Below, in pieces: positions 1 to 7,648 of a DNA stretch of 64,000 bases (its first letter is position 1; the number at the start of each line of letters is the position of its first letter). The notes under the pieces are model-generated. The model saw only the letters and a program-made list of their open reading frames with translations. It was not told the origin of the DNA and did not search any database. The stretch is from UBA1952 sp965246855 (GTDB lineage: Bacteria > Bacteroidota > Bacteroidia > Chitinophagales > Chitinophagaceae): assembly GCA_965246855.1 (NCBI GenBank), contig CBDFFP010000002.1, forward strand, positions 124,001 through 188,000, given 5' to 3'. Made by a program: the position numbers and the translations under genes.

Positions 1-824
1 TGCGCGAATAAATCCGGCATTGTTTCCAGTTCCAGTACCACTGGCTCACCATCTTTCAGCAGCGGGGTTTTGTGGCCATCGTCGCCGGTAATTTCTAGCA
101 GACCGATATCCGCATAATCCTGCATAAAGTTGTGGCCTGGCTTAAAATCAGCCTTTGAATAAAACATCAGTGCCCCGTCATGCTTGGTGCCATTCTTATC
201 TTTAATCGTGATATAGTGCGCAATAAAAGGGCAGTCGGGATTGGTGATGATGCGGTTGTGCATCGCGGGTTTATAGACCACATTGTTGCAGGGCTTGAAG
301 CCGAAAACCGCATACGCTTCGTTGCGCAAGTCCGCGTTGTAGCGACTGATGACATGCCATAGTTCGTGCGCCACGAGGTGCGTAGAAATGGGCTGCGCTT
401 CGGTGTGGAGCATAATGCGGTTTCCGCGTGTCCAGCCTTCGGCGCCAAACTCTTCGGCGGCGGTTGTTTTGATGAATTTTACCGTGTCGGGGACGTGCAG
501 GGCGAGGTGGTCGGCTTCTGCTTTTTTGTGAATCTCCGCAAAAGCAGCGCGGATGGCGGTTGCTTCTTTTTGCGGCCAGTTGCGCACATTTTTGGCCGAA
601 GCTGCGAGATAATCTCTTTCCTTAAAACCTTCTCCGCCCAGCCGCACGGCAAGGTCAAAAGGCGTGTGTTCGGCGGTGTAGGCATCGGGCTGCTTGCTCA
701 CGGCGGCAGCTTCGGCGCTGTCTAAAAGGGCAATGGTGGTTTTGCCGAAAGGGAAGTAGGTGGTGCGGGCAGAGAGATTTGCGGCGCAACAAAGAGTGAG
801 GAGAAAGGCGAGGAAGGAGCGCAT
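1..824 (-). CDS. Secreted HExxH zinc metallopeptidase-like protein (3' end cut by window)
   Basis: The reading frame opens at an ATG at 824 and stays open to the left edge, so about 274 residues are visible and the C-terminus is missing. Residues 1-19 form a signal peptide ending LSAR. Residues 153-157 read HELWH, a zincin HExxH motif, followed by a hydrophobic stretch and an NEAY segment that could supply the third ligand. This pattern suggests an exported zinc peptidase. I do not recognise the exact family, and lack of the C-terminus prevents a closer call. It faces away from the AT-rich genes that begin at 979. Confidence 0.7.
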   Translation of the reverse strand, partial: MRSFLAFLLTLCCAANLSARTTYFPFGKTTIALLDSAEAAAVSKQPDAYTAEHTPFDLAVRLGGEGFKERDYLAASAKNVRNWPQKEATAIRAAFAEIHKKAEADHLALHVPDTVKFIKTTAAEEFGAEGWTRGNRIMLHTEAQPISTHLVAHELWHVISRYNADLRNEAYAVFGFKPCNNVVYKPAMHNRIITNPDCPFIAHYITIKDKNGTKHDGALMFYSKADFKPGHNFMQDYADIGLLEITGDDGHKTPLLKDGEPVVLELETMPDLFA

Positions 825-978
825 GGAACGGGAAAGGTAAGGGACGTTTGGAAATGTGGGGAGGGTGGTTTATTTTGCGGGCGTTTCCATGTAGATCAAA
901 ACATGCTCAATTTGAGAATTAAAACTGCATCCAAACAACCTATAAAAATAGCTCCATCCACATTAAAAAATCTAAGTC
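825..978. other. Divergent intergenic region
   Basis: This 154-bp gap separates the leftward peptidase from the rightward AT-rich cluster and should hold both promoters. It becomes strongly AT-rich from about 895 on. I see no hairpin or clear TAnnTTTG box. Confidence 0.4.
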
Positions 979-1188
979 ATGAGAATTCTCATTAAAATTA
1001 TACTCTCCTTCGCAGTTATTGTTATTGGTATTTTGATCCAAGCAATGCTTTCTGTAACGGGGAACACACGTACTCCGATTGTTATGTTATTACCGGGTTT
1101 AGTTTTCATTGGTGGGCTTATTGGAGTATGGAGTTATAAGCCTAAGAAAAAGGTCTCTAACATCACAGACCTTGATAAATCACTATAG
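979..1188 (+). CDS. Small two-helix membrane protein
   Basis: This 69-residue protein has two hydrophobic segments (about residues 4-26 and 34-52) and a short lysine-rich tail, so it is probably an inner-membrane protein with a cytoplasmic C-terminus. It ends 2 bp before the J-domain gene at 1191, which implies co-transcription. The DNA is much more AT-rich than the surrounding housekeeping genes. I do not recognise the family. Confidence 0.6.
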   Translation: MRILIKIILSFAVIVIGILIQAMLSVTGNTRTPIVMLLPGLVFIGGLIGVWSYKPKKKVSNITDLDKSL

Positions 1189-1190
1189 AC

Positions 1191-1694
1191 GTGTTTCAGG
1201 ACTATTACGCAATTCTTGAAGTTCAGCCACCTGTTTCGGATGAAGTACTTAAGATGTCATATCATAAACAGTGCCTAAAATGGCATCCAGACAAAAATCC
1301 GGCAATAGACACGACTCGGAAAATGCAGGAAGTAATAGAGGCGTATATATTTTTAAAAGATGAGGAAGCGCGGCAACGTTACGATAACGCGTACGAAGAA
1401 TTCAAACGTTATCAAGAGCAAGAAAAAGCGGAACCAGTTACGCAAGCTACTAATCCATCTTCAAAAGAGCAAAGTTCGGAAGGTAATGGAAATAGGTTTG
1501 AAGTAAAAGATGAGGTTCTGAAAAAATGGATGATGAATGCTCAAGAGCAGGCAAAAAAAATTCTCGCAGATGTTGTTGATGAATTTAAAGGTGCAAGTGC
1601 TCAAGCGGGCAAGTCCATTTTAAATCAAATAATATTTTATCTTTTACCTATGTTTATGGGTTTTTTGTTTTTTAGAGCTTGCCAGCATCGCTAA
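1191..1694 (+). CDS. Tail-anchored J-domain (DnaJ-like) protein
   Basis: The first ~65 residues are a J-domain: DYYAILEV at the start, then KWHPDKNP carrying the HPD tripeptide that stimulates the ATPase of DnaK/Hsp70, then a helix ending ARQRYD. There is no G/F-rich, zinc-finger or substrate-binding domain. A charged linker leads to a hydrophobic C-terminal helix (about 146-163), suggesting membrane anchoring with the J-domain in the cytoplasm. The start is GTG, 2 bp after the previous stop. It probably recruits DnaK to a membrane client, which is an inference. The DNA is AT-rich. Confidence 0.8.
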   Translation: MFQDYYAILEVQPPVSDEVLKMSYHKQCLKWHPDKNPAIDTTRKMQEVIEAYIFLKDEEARQRYDNAYEEFKRYQEQEKAEPVTQATNPSSKEQSSEGNGNRFEVKDEVLKKWMMNAQEQAKKILADVVDEFKGASAQAGKSILNQIIFYLLPMFMGFLFFRACQHR

Positions 1695-1733
1695 AAAGTT
1701 CACCTTTTCTCTCTCCTTATTTAATTTTTATGT

Positions 1734-2459
1734 ATGAACGATAAAAATACAGTTCTATCATCTAAATTGACTTCTACTGAAGAGAGTCTTCATAGAGATG
1801 TATTCTTGCCCCTTATAAAAAGGGTCATAATTATAGTATTCAGTCTGATCACAAATCAAGTTTTGCACGCACAAACGCAAAACTATATACTTAAGGATGT
1901 TGGATATATTTCTATTCCGGCAGAAATGGAAATCCAAAAGGGTAATTATAAAAAGTTAGCAGAAGCCTATGTAACAAAAATGGGTAAACAGTTTGGTTTT
2001 GAAATAGCTGACAAGCGCATAGTCTTTCAACAGAATGGTTTGAATTCAGGCGGCCAAGCAAGTTTTACGACTTATGCAAGAGTCATAATTGAAACCTTTG
2101 TCGGAACAGCAGGAGATTATGATAAATTAAAAACCAAAATTAATATTACTGCTTTAGAATTAAAGCAAACAAGTGACGAGATAAGAGCGCAAACCGAACG
2201 TGAAATGTTAGGCACGGGCCTAAAAATAATTTCTTGGAATGGTATTTCAATAACTACGGTTAATGGAAAACCGGCCCTCAAAATATCTTTTATTCGTCAA
2301 CTTAATGATCAGCCTTATGTCGTAGTAGATATATATATTTTTCAAAATAACGATCGCTTGCACAAACTCACACTTTCTTATAGACAACAAGACGCGACAG
2401 TGTGGCAACCTTTGTACGCCGATATTTTGAAGTCTTTCGTGATTACCAACATCAGGTGA
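1734..2459 (+). CDS. Exported protein of unknown function
   Basis: The frame gives 241 residues. A hydrophobic segment around residues 30-44 ending HAQ looks like a signal peptide, but the long polar stretch before it is unusual. An in-frame TTG at 1806 would give a normal signal peptide, so the true start may be there. The mature part mixes alpha and beta character with no motif I can name. It is the third gene of the AT-rich cluster and may be co-transcribed with the J-domain gene. Confidence 0.55.
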   Translation: MNDKNTVLSSKLTSTEESLHRDVFLPLIKRVIIIVFSLITNQVLHAQTQNYILKDVGYISIPAEMEIQKGNYKKLAEAYVTKMGKQFGFEIADKRIVFQQNGLNSGGQASFTTYARVIIETFVGTAGDYDKLKTKINITALELKQTSDEIRAQTEREMLGTGLKIISWNGISITTVNGKPALKISFIRQLNDQPYVVVDIYIFQNNDRLHKLTLSYRQQDATVWQPLYADILKSFVITNIR

Positions 2460-2528
2460 AATGTCTTTGATGCAAAATCCTCACTCGTCTTAACGGTCTC
2501 GCGACTCGGAGAAGTCTCCCGCTAACCC

Positions 2529-3797
2529 TCACCCCGCCTCCATCATCCCAAACGCTTCCGCCGCCCGGTCCAGCACGCCTTCATCCCAGCGGAACTGATG
2601 CGCCTCCACCGTCGCCAGGATTTTCCGGGCCTTTTCCATACATTCTTCAATGCTGTCGCCTGCCACCGACACCGCGCCAAATTCTTCCATGTCGTATTGT
2701 GAGATGCAGTAGTAGCCGCCGTCAATCTTCACCGGCAACAGCAACTGAACGTGTTCGCGGTATTCTTCGGGAAAGGAAACGTGCAGCATGTGGCTCGTGT
2801 ACCACGGCGAGTTTAGCATCACCATCATCCCATATTTCTTCGCTACCACCGGCTCCACCAGTTCGCCGTGCGCCGCGCCCCATACAATCTCGGCCAGGTT
2901 GGAATACATCAAGGCATACAGAAAGCCCGGCGGCAAAGGCATCCGCGCTGTAAAATCCACCATATGCGGCGCTCCTTCGGCGGTCTCCCGGATTTCGGTG
3001 CTGTAAAAGCCACGATAGCCCAAGTCTTTAAAAATCGGCGCGAGGCCATCGTCCACCGTCCGCGTACCCGCCGGTTGCTCATCGTAGGCGAAGACTTTTC
3101 CGCAGTAACCCAGGTCTTTAATCTCGGTGCCGGCAATCATTTGTTTTGGATACTTCCCATCCACGGTGTAGGAGTCGGTACCAATTTCCACTTTGGCTTC
3201 TAACGGCTCCTCAATAATAAAAGAAACAATCTCTGCCAGCTTGCCCAGCCGCTGCTCAATGTCGTTTATCCAAAGCGCAGAGCCGTCAAGACTGGTGTGG
3301 TGGAACGTCTCAAAAACGCCGCGATACTTAGAGATTTTAATGTAGCAGGAACCTTTGTCAGCCAGTGCCGCGCGCAGAGCAGTTGTGCCAATCGCCGTCG
3401 TGTAAGGATGCACCGGCAAGCCTTGTTCGGAGAGCATCGCCTTTGCTTTGATGCGGCCCAGCTCCAGCACTTCGCCGCGCCCGGAGCCGAAGACGGGAAT
3501 GCCGCGCCGCCGCAGATACTCGGCGAGGTCGCCGTTGCCCACGTCCGGGAAAATGGCAATGTCCACTTCGTCCACCACGTCCCACAGGTCGGTGATGCGG
3601 TGGAGCGGCAAGCCGTCAAAAGTGTGTAACGCGTGCCCCCCAACGTAATCGTTGCCAACGGCTGCAAGGTCAATGCTGGGAAACGCGTTACGGTATTCGC
3701 AGAAGTAGTAAACTTTCTTAAAAGACTTCGCCATTGTGCGGGCAAATTCAAAGTAGATGCCGTTGTCGATGACGAGGGCAGTTTTGTCGGAAAGCAT
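2529..3797 (-). CDS. ATP-grasp-like ligase
   Basis: The 422 residues start with a Rossmann-like pre-grasp domain (ALVIDNGIYFEFARTM) followed by a GSGRGEVLELGRIKAKAML segment that recalls the PurD/carbamoyl-phosphate-synthetase type of ATP-grasp fold. Next come a phosphate-binding-type lysine strand (CYIKISKYRG), acidic strand ends (FIIEEPLEAKVEI) and a late TEIRETAEG...VDFTARMPLPPG segment where metal and ATP ligands would lie. It probably joins a carboxylate to an amine or thiol using ATP. The substrate is unknown. It lies in the same direction as the zinc-peptidase gene at 3911 and may form a pair with it. Confidence 0.65.
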   Translation of the reverse strand: MLSDKTALVIDNGIYFEFARTMAKSFKKVYYFCEYRNAFPSIDLAAVGNDYVGGHALHTFDGLPLHRITDLWDVVDEVDIAIFPDVGNGDLAEYLRRRGIPVFGSGRGEVLELGRIKAKAMLSEQGLPVHPYTTAIGTTALRAALADKGSCYIKISKYRGVFETFHHTSLDGSALWINDIEQRLGKLAEIVSFIIEEPLEAKVEIGTDSYTVDGKYPKQMIAGTEIKDLGYCGKVFAYDEQPAGTRTVDDGLAPIFKDLGYRGFYSTEIRETAEGAPHMVDFTARMPLPPGFLYALMYSNLAEIVWGAAHGELVEPVVAKKYGMMVMLNSPWYTSHMLHVSFPEEYREHVQLLLPVKIDGGYYCISQYDMEEFGAVSVAGDSIEECMEKARKILATVEAHQFRWDEGVLDRAAEAFGMMEAG

Positions 3798-3804
3798 GGG
3801 GTGT

Positions 3805-3896
3805 TGGAGCGTTGGAATGTTGCCCTTCGGCGGGCTCAGGGTGACAGCCTTCGGCGTTGGAATGGCTAAAGCCGTTGGAGTGTTGGAGCGCGTTGT
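3805..3896. repeat. TTGGA-rich dispersed intergenic repeat
   Basis: Several copies of GTTGGA/GTTGGAAT are packed between the two leftward genes. A similar cluster, with inverted copies (TCCAAC), lies at 17492-17660. No coding potential is apparent. Confidence 0.5.
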
Positions 3897-3910
3897 TTCT
3901 TACGCCCTGT

Positions 3911-4486
3911 TTACAAAAGATGCAGCACCGTGCGCACGAGGCAGGCAGCGGCTTTCGCTACGATTTCGCTGCTCACCGTGTTGTCGCACTGGATGCGGTG
4001 CCAGTTATCTTCCATGCCCTGAATGGGAATGGTGAAGGAAAACGTGGGCACACCGAGGTCTTTCCAGGAAAAAGCTTCGTCGTGGTCGTTTGGCTCGCCT
4101 GTCCACGGTTTGTAGCGGATGCGGTAGCCTTCGCGCTTCAACTCTGCAATCACTTCCTCAAGGTCGGGCACGCCGTGGACGTTTTCAAAACTTACATCGT
4201 AACCTTCGTAAGCCTCGGCGTTGGCGCACACGTCCACGACAATGGCAATATCCTCGCTTGTAAGCGCGGGCGGGTCGGTCATGTAACCGTATTCTTCGCC
4301 GCGATTGTGGTAGATGCGCAGGTAACCGTCGCGCTCCAGTTGGCGCATGCTCTCGTGCTGGTAGAGGGCGAGGTAGGTCACCAATACGCCGATAAAATTA
4401 TCCAGCAGGCCAACGTGCACGCCGTCGCGGTAGCCGATTTGCGGGTTATTAAAGACGGTGTCGGTGTGGGGAGAAAGGAGAATCAT
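3911..4486 (-). CDS. Compact M20/M28-type zinc peptidase-like protein
   Basis: The 191 residues carry the ligand pattern of co-catalytic M28/M20 exopeptidases in order: HTD near the N-terminus, LLDN, GEEYG with the paired glutamates, IVVD, and a late histidine in NWHRIQCDN. The protein lacks a dimerisation or lid domain and is shorter than typical family members. It is probably a cytoplasmic aminopeptidase, deacetylase or amidase. The neighbouring ATP-grasp ligase suggests a make-and-break pair acting on an amide-linked compound, which is an inference. Confidence 0.65.
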   Translation of the reverse strand: MILLSPHTDTVFNNPQIGYRDGVHVGLLDNFIGVLVTYLALYQHESMRQLERDGYLRIYHNRGEEYGYMTDPPALTSEDIAIVVDVCANAEAYEGYDVSFENVHGVPDLEEVIAELKREGYRIRYKPWTGEPNDHDEAFSWKDLGVPTFSFTIPIQGMEDNWHRIQCDNTVSSEIVAKAAACLVRTVLHLL

Positions 4487-4513
4487 CGTCTGGGATTTGG
4501 GGCAAAGTAAGAT

Positions 4514-4684
4514 TCATGCCACGGCGTTGAGGGTACGGATGATTTTGCCGGAATCCCGTTCCCGGATAGCAACGAACTGTATATCCTCTTCCCCAAAAAA
4601 CAACAACGGTTGGATGACCCAGGAGGGGCGACCAAAACTTTTCCCTTCTACCCCTTTAGTGTTGGAACAGGAGACAGACGCCAT
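4514..4684 (-). other. Short ORF beside array 1, uncertain
   Basis: A 56-residue frame starts at an ATG at 4684, just outside array 1, and reads through unique sequence (FGEEDIQFVAIRERDSGKII). Its mixed composition is protein-like, but the same frame is also open through the array because the 21-bp period preserves phase. It may be a remnant of a longer gene. I do not recognise it. Confidence 0.2.
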
Positions 4685-4703
4685 GCCTTCTTTACGCGAT
4701 TTT

Positions 4704-4961
4704 GGCAACTCCTTACCAGCGTCTCGTAAGCGCTTGCGAGTCTTTAGTAAGGGGAAGGGGTTACGAGCGATTGGTAAGGAGTTACCAGAGTTTGGTAAGC
4801 GCTTACGAGAGACTGGTAAGGCCTTACCAGACATTGGTAAGCGCTTACGAATCATTGATAGGGCCTTACCAGACATTGGTAGGGCCTTACCAGACATTGG
4901 TAGGGCCTTACCAGTCTCTCGTAAGGCCTTACGAATCATTGGTAATGCCGTACTAAATTAT
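4704..4961. repeat. Tandem palindromic array 1 (12 units, 21 bp)
   Basis: Twelve consecutive units each contain a palindrome centred on GGCC or GCGC. The best copies read CTGGTAAGGCCTTACCAG, a perfect 18-bp palindrome, followed by a variable 3-5 bp linker. All units are 21 bp except the third, which carries 6 extra bp (4746-4772). Units vary in the palindrome arms (GGTAAG/GGTAGG) with compensating changes on the other arm. The array lies between the 3' end of the gene at 5208 and the 5' end of the peptidase gene. It has the same architecture as the arrays at 29287, 43371, 55771 and 59428 but shares no sequence with them. Confidence 0.9.
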
Positions 4962-5207
4962 AGAAACACCCGCTTCAAACCTCGTATAGGCTGCGTCTGC
5001 CCTGCTTCCCAAGCGCGCGGCTCGGCGAAGGCTTCCGCCCTTGTCGTCTCTTTTTGTTACAAATTCCGTAGCCAAGGTTTGTGTGTTTGGAAGTCGCCGC
5101 TGAGAAAACTCCAAATTCTCGGCGTTCCTTTTCTGCAAAGACATCCGCAGCTACTTGGATAAAGGGATAGAGAATAGTGCTTTTGAAAAGCTTTTCAAAA
5201 GGAGCCG
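4962..5207. other. Intergenic region with a 22-bp palindrome
   Basis: This 246-bp stretch has no convincing gene; short minus-strand frames with no family resemblance run through it. At 5180-5201 there is a perfect palindrome, CTTTTGAAAAG followed by its reverse complement, directly downstream of the 5208-5705 gene. It could act as a terminator, though no T-run follows. Confidence 0.4.
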
Positions 5208-5705
5208 CTACCCGTTGTATCCTTCCATAAGCGCCGCCACATGCGCCTTCATCTCTACGTACCTGTCGGTATTCCACAGGTGTTTATCGGTAAAAATCAT
5301 CAGCTTTTCATTAAAGAGCAGAAACTGCTTTCGTATTGTTGGTAAATGATAAAAATGAGGCGCATCTTCGTCATTCTGCGGCGGCTCCACTTCATACATC
5401 AGCTCAAACATCTTTTCGCCCTCTTCTCCTAAAAGCAAGTGGCTATGCAGCAAGAGACAGGCCGAAAGCCGCACCGCCTCGTCTTCCTCTAAAACCAATG
5501 GCACATCGCTTGGCGCAGCTTCCAGTTTCGCTTGTAGCACTCCGGCCTCTGTCATTTCCACAAGGTCAATAATCCGTTGCCCCTTAGGCGTGTGGGGAAG
5601 CAGTTCCAATTTTATAAGTTCCCGGTACCCTTCCAACATCATCAAAACAGAAATTATGTGTTCTCTTATGCTTGCGTTGGGCGGAATAGAAAGGATGGTA
5701 TTCAT
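5208..5705 (-). CDS. Conserved-looking cytosolic protein of unknown function
   Basis: The open frame begins at 5732, but the ATG at 5705 (MNTILSIPPNAS) avoids a hydrophobic, low-complexity start and is preferred, giving 165 residues. The product is helical and acidic, with no signal peptide and no recognisable catalytic motif. It ends next to the palindrome upstream of array 1. It could be transcribed separately from the histidine kinase gene at 5775, which lies upstream in the same direction. Confidence 0.6.
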   Translation of the reverse strand: MNTILSIPPNASIREHIISVLMMLEGYRELIKLELLPHTPKGQRIIDLVEMTEAGVLQAKLEAAPSDVPLVLEEDEAVRLSACLLLHSHLLLGEEGEKMFELMYEVEPPQNDEDAPHFYHLPTIRKQFLLFNEKLMIFTDKHLWNTDRYVEMKAHVAALMEGYNG

Positions 5706-5774
5706 AAAAAAGAAAGTTATTCTTAGAAACAAGCCGCACTGCGTTAGCCAGTCATCTCCATTTCCACTTCTCCA

Positions 5775-7409
5775 TTACCGCCCAAGCGCGTTTGCCTCCG
5801 CATCCAATACCTCAAACAACTCTTGCGATGCCGGCAGCGTGATGGTAAAGGTTGCCCCCTCGCCCGGCGTGCCTTGTGCGGTAATGTAGCCGTGGTGATT
5901 GTCCACAATGCGTTTCACCACCGAAAGGCCAATACCCGTGCCGTCATAGGCGCTGCGACCATGCAGCCGTTGGAAAATCTGGAAAATCTTTTCCGCATAT
6001 TGCGGTTCAAAGCCAATCCCATTGTCCTGCACGGCGATCCGATAGAAGGCCATGGCATCAAAAACAGTGCGGCTCACTTCCGGCAGGTGGAGCTTCATCC
6101 AGGTTCTTGCTTTTGCGTCTAAATCGTCGCCCCGCACGCGTTCAGCGGAAATGCGCACCACTGGCGGTTTATCCGGTTTAGAGAACTTCAGCGCGTTACT
6201 GATGAGGTTTTGAAAAAGCTGCTGCAACTGTACCGGCAAACCTGTAACCTGTGGGAGCTGCCCCACCTCCATGCGCGCTCCACGTGCGCTGATAGAATCC
6301 TCCATGTCTGTGAGGATCTGTTGCACAATGGCGCCCAGATCTACAGGTTGGAAGTCGCGCTCCGCATTAGAGAGCCGGGAGTAGTCCAGAATGTCGTGGA
6401 TGAGGCGCTGCATCCGGCCCGTGGCATCCACCATTTTATCTACCAGCACTTCTTTATCGCCAGTGGACTTCTGGAGCATAGAAGCAAAAGCACTGATTTT
6501 GCGGAGCGGCTCTTGCAGGTCGTGAGAGGCCACGTAAGCAAACTGCTCCAGCTCGCCGGCCTTGCGCTCCAGTTCCAGCGATTTGGTGTAAAGGCGCAGC
6601 TCGTCGTTTTTAATTTGCGTGATGTCCTGCGTGGTGCCGATCATCCGCACGGCTTGGCCGGCGACGTTAGCTTCTACATCGCCCCGCGCAAGGATGTGGC
6701 GCAGCTTTCCTTCCGGCGTAACGATGCGGAAGTAAATCGGTGGATACGCTTTCGCCTCCATCGCTTGGGTGATGTGGTTCTCGTAAAAGTCTTTGTCTTC
6801 CGGGTGGATGCTGGCCGCCACGGCGTTGTAGTTTACCGTACTGCCTACGGGCATACCCCAAATGCGGTATTGCTCATCGCTCCAGACAATTTTGTCGGCA
6901 GGTATATCCCATTCCCAAGAACCCACAGAAGCCATCTGCTGCGATTCGTTGAGAAATCTGTTTTGCTTCTGCAAGGCCGCTTCCGCTCCTTCCCGAAGGC
7001 GCACTTCTGCTTCCAACTCTTGGGCGCTCTTCAGAGAGAAGGCGGTAGGCAACAGCTTTACGAGAAAGTACACCGTTACCCAACTCACAATACCGGTAAC
7101 ACAGCGAATCAGCGCCGATACACGATACGCCGGAACCCAAAACATGATCGCATCCAGCAAGTGGGTTGTGCCGCAGGCGAGAATAAAGGACGCGAAGAGA
7201 AGGTAAAGAATATTGAAGCGCACGGCTTTGCCCTGCCGACGCACATAAGTAAGGATGAGTATCGGAATCGCGAAGTAGGCCGACCAGATGAGCAGGTCGG
7301 AAATAATATACAGCCAGCCGTGAAAATCTGTCCACCGACCACAATGCCAGCGTGGTGGCCAGTCAGAAGTATCAAAGAGCTTACGAAAGAATTCGGCAGC
7401 TTGGTTCAT
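5775..7409 (-). CDS. Histidine kinase with ethylene-receptor-like membrane domain and PAS
   Basis: The 544 residues divide into three transmembrane helices (about 32-57, 66-88, 95-120), a PAS domain (about 155-265), a HisKA domain with phospho-acceptor His296 (YVASHDLQEPLRK), and a HATPase domain (N box QNLISNALKF, G boxes DNGIGFEP and GTGIGLS). The membrane part matches the plant ETR1 ethylene-binding domain: ISD, AYF and ACGTTH give Asp38, Tyr45, Cys79 and His83, the same order and nearly the same spacing as ETR1 Asp25, Tyr32, Cys65 and His69. In ETR1 the Cys/His pair binds copper. No receiver domain or adjacent regulator gene is present, so the partner is encoded elsewhere. Ethylene or another small ligand is possible. 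Confidence 0.88.
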   Translation of the reverse strand: MNQAAEFFRKLFDTSDWPPRWHCGRWTDFHGWLYIISDLLIWSAYFAIPILILTYVRRQGKAVRFNILYLLFASFILACGTTHLLDAIMFWVPAYRVSALIRCVTGIVSWVTVYFLVKLLPTAFSLKSAQELEAEVRLREGAEAALQKQNRFLNESQQMASVGSWEWDIPADKIVWSDEQYRIWGMPVGSTVNYNAVAASIHPEDKDFYENHITQAMEAKAYPPIYFRIVTPEGKLRHILARGDVEANVAGQAVRMIGTTQDITQIKNDELRLYTKSLELERKAGELEQFAYVASHDLQEPLRKISAFASMLQKSTGDKEVLVDKMVDATGRMQRLIHDILDYSRLSNAERDFQPVDLGAIVQQILTDMEDSISARGARMEVGQLPQVTGLPVQLQQLFQNLISNALKFSKPDKPPVVRISAERVRGDDLDAKARTWMKLHLPEVSRTVFDAMAFYRIAVQDNGIGFEPQYAEKIFQIFQRLHGRSAYDGTGIGLSVVKRIVDNHHGYITAQGTPGEGATFTITLPASQELFEVLDAEANALGR

Positions 7410-7619
7410 GCAGAGTTAAAGGTTTGTAGTCGTGCAAGGCAAGGGAAATGCCATGGGCGTTATTTATCCCCTCACGACGAAAGGAGAGGACGGGGTTTGA
7501 TTGTAAAAATGATAGCAGAAGCGGCTCCTGACCTGCTTGCTCCACCAGAGCCGGGGAAGCCTGAGACGCTGATTTTGTGTGCAGGAACTTCGTCGCTCCC
7601 GATAGATATCAGGAGGAAC

Positions 7620-7635
7620 GCAGTCTTCAGACTGC
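7620..7635. repeat. Short perfect hairpin between kinase and lipA
   Basis: GCAGTCT and AGACTGC flank a 2-nt loop. Just before it, CTCCCGATAGATATCAGGAG is a second, imperfect inverted repeat. They lie downstream of no gene end on the plus strand and upstream of the histidine kinase gene, so a dispersed repeat is likelier than a terminator. Confidence 0.4.
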
Positions 7636-7648
7636 ATAGCAGATTTTC

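Noticed and set aside
1191..1694. Full-length DnaJ
   Set aside because: Only the J-domain is present; the G/F region, zinc fingers and substrate-binding domains are absent.
4702..4956. Heptapeptide-repeat protein encoded by array 1
   Set aside because: A 21-bp period keeps several frames open on both strands; array 4, with a 20-bp period, shows the DNA form exists without coding. Symmetry is conserved at DNA level.
4975..5277. Minus-strand ORF of 100 residues beside array 1
   Set aside because: Arginine/serine-rich composition with no family resemblance, and it overlaps the end of the better-supported 5208 gene.
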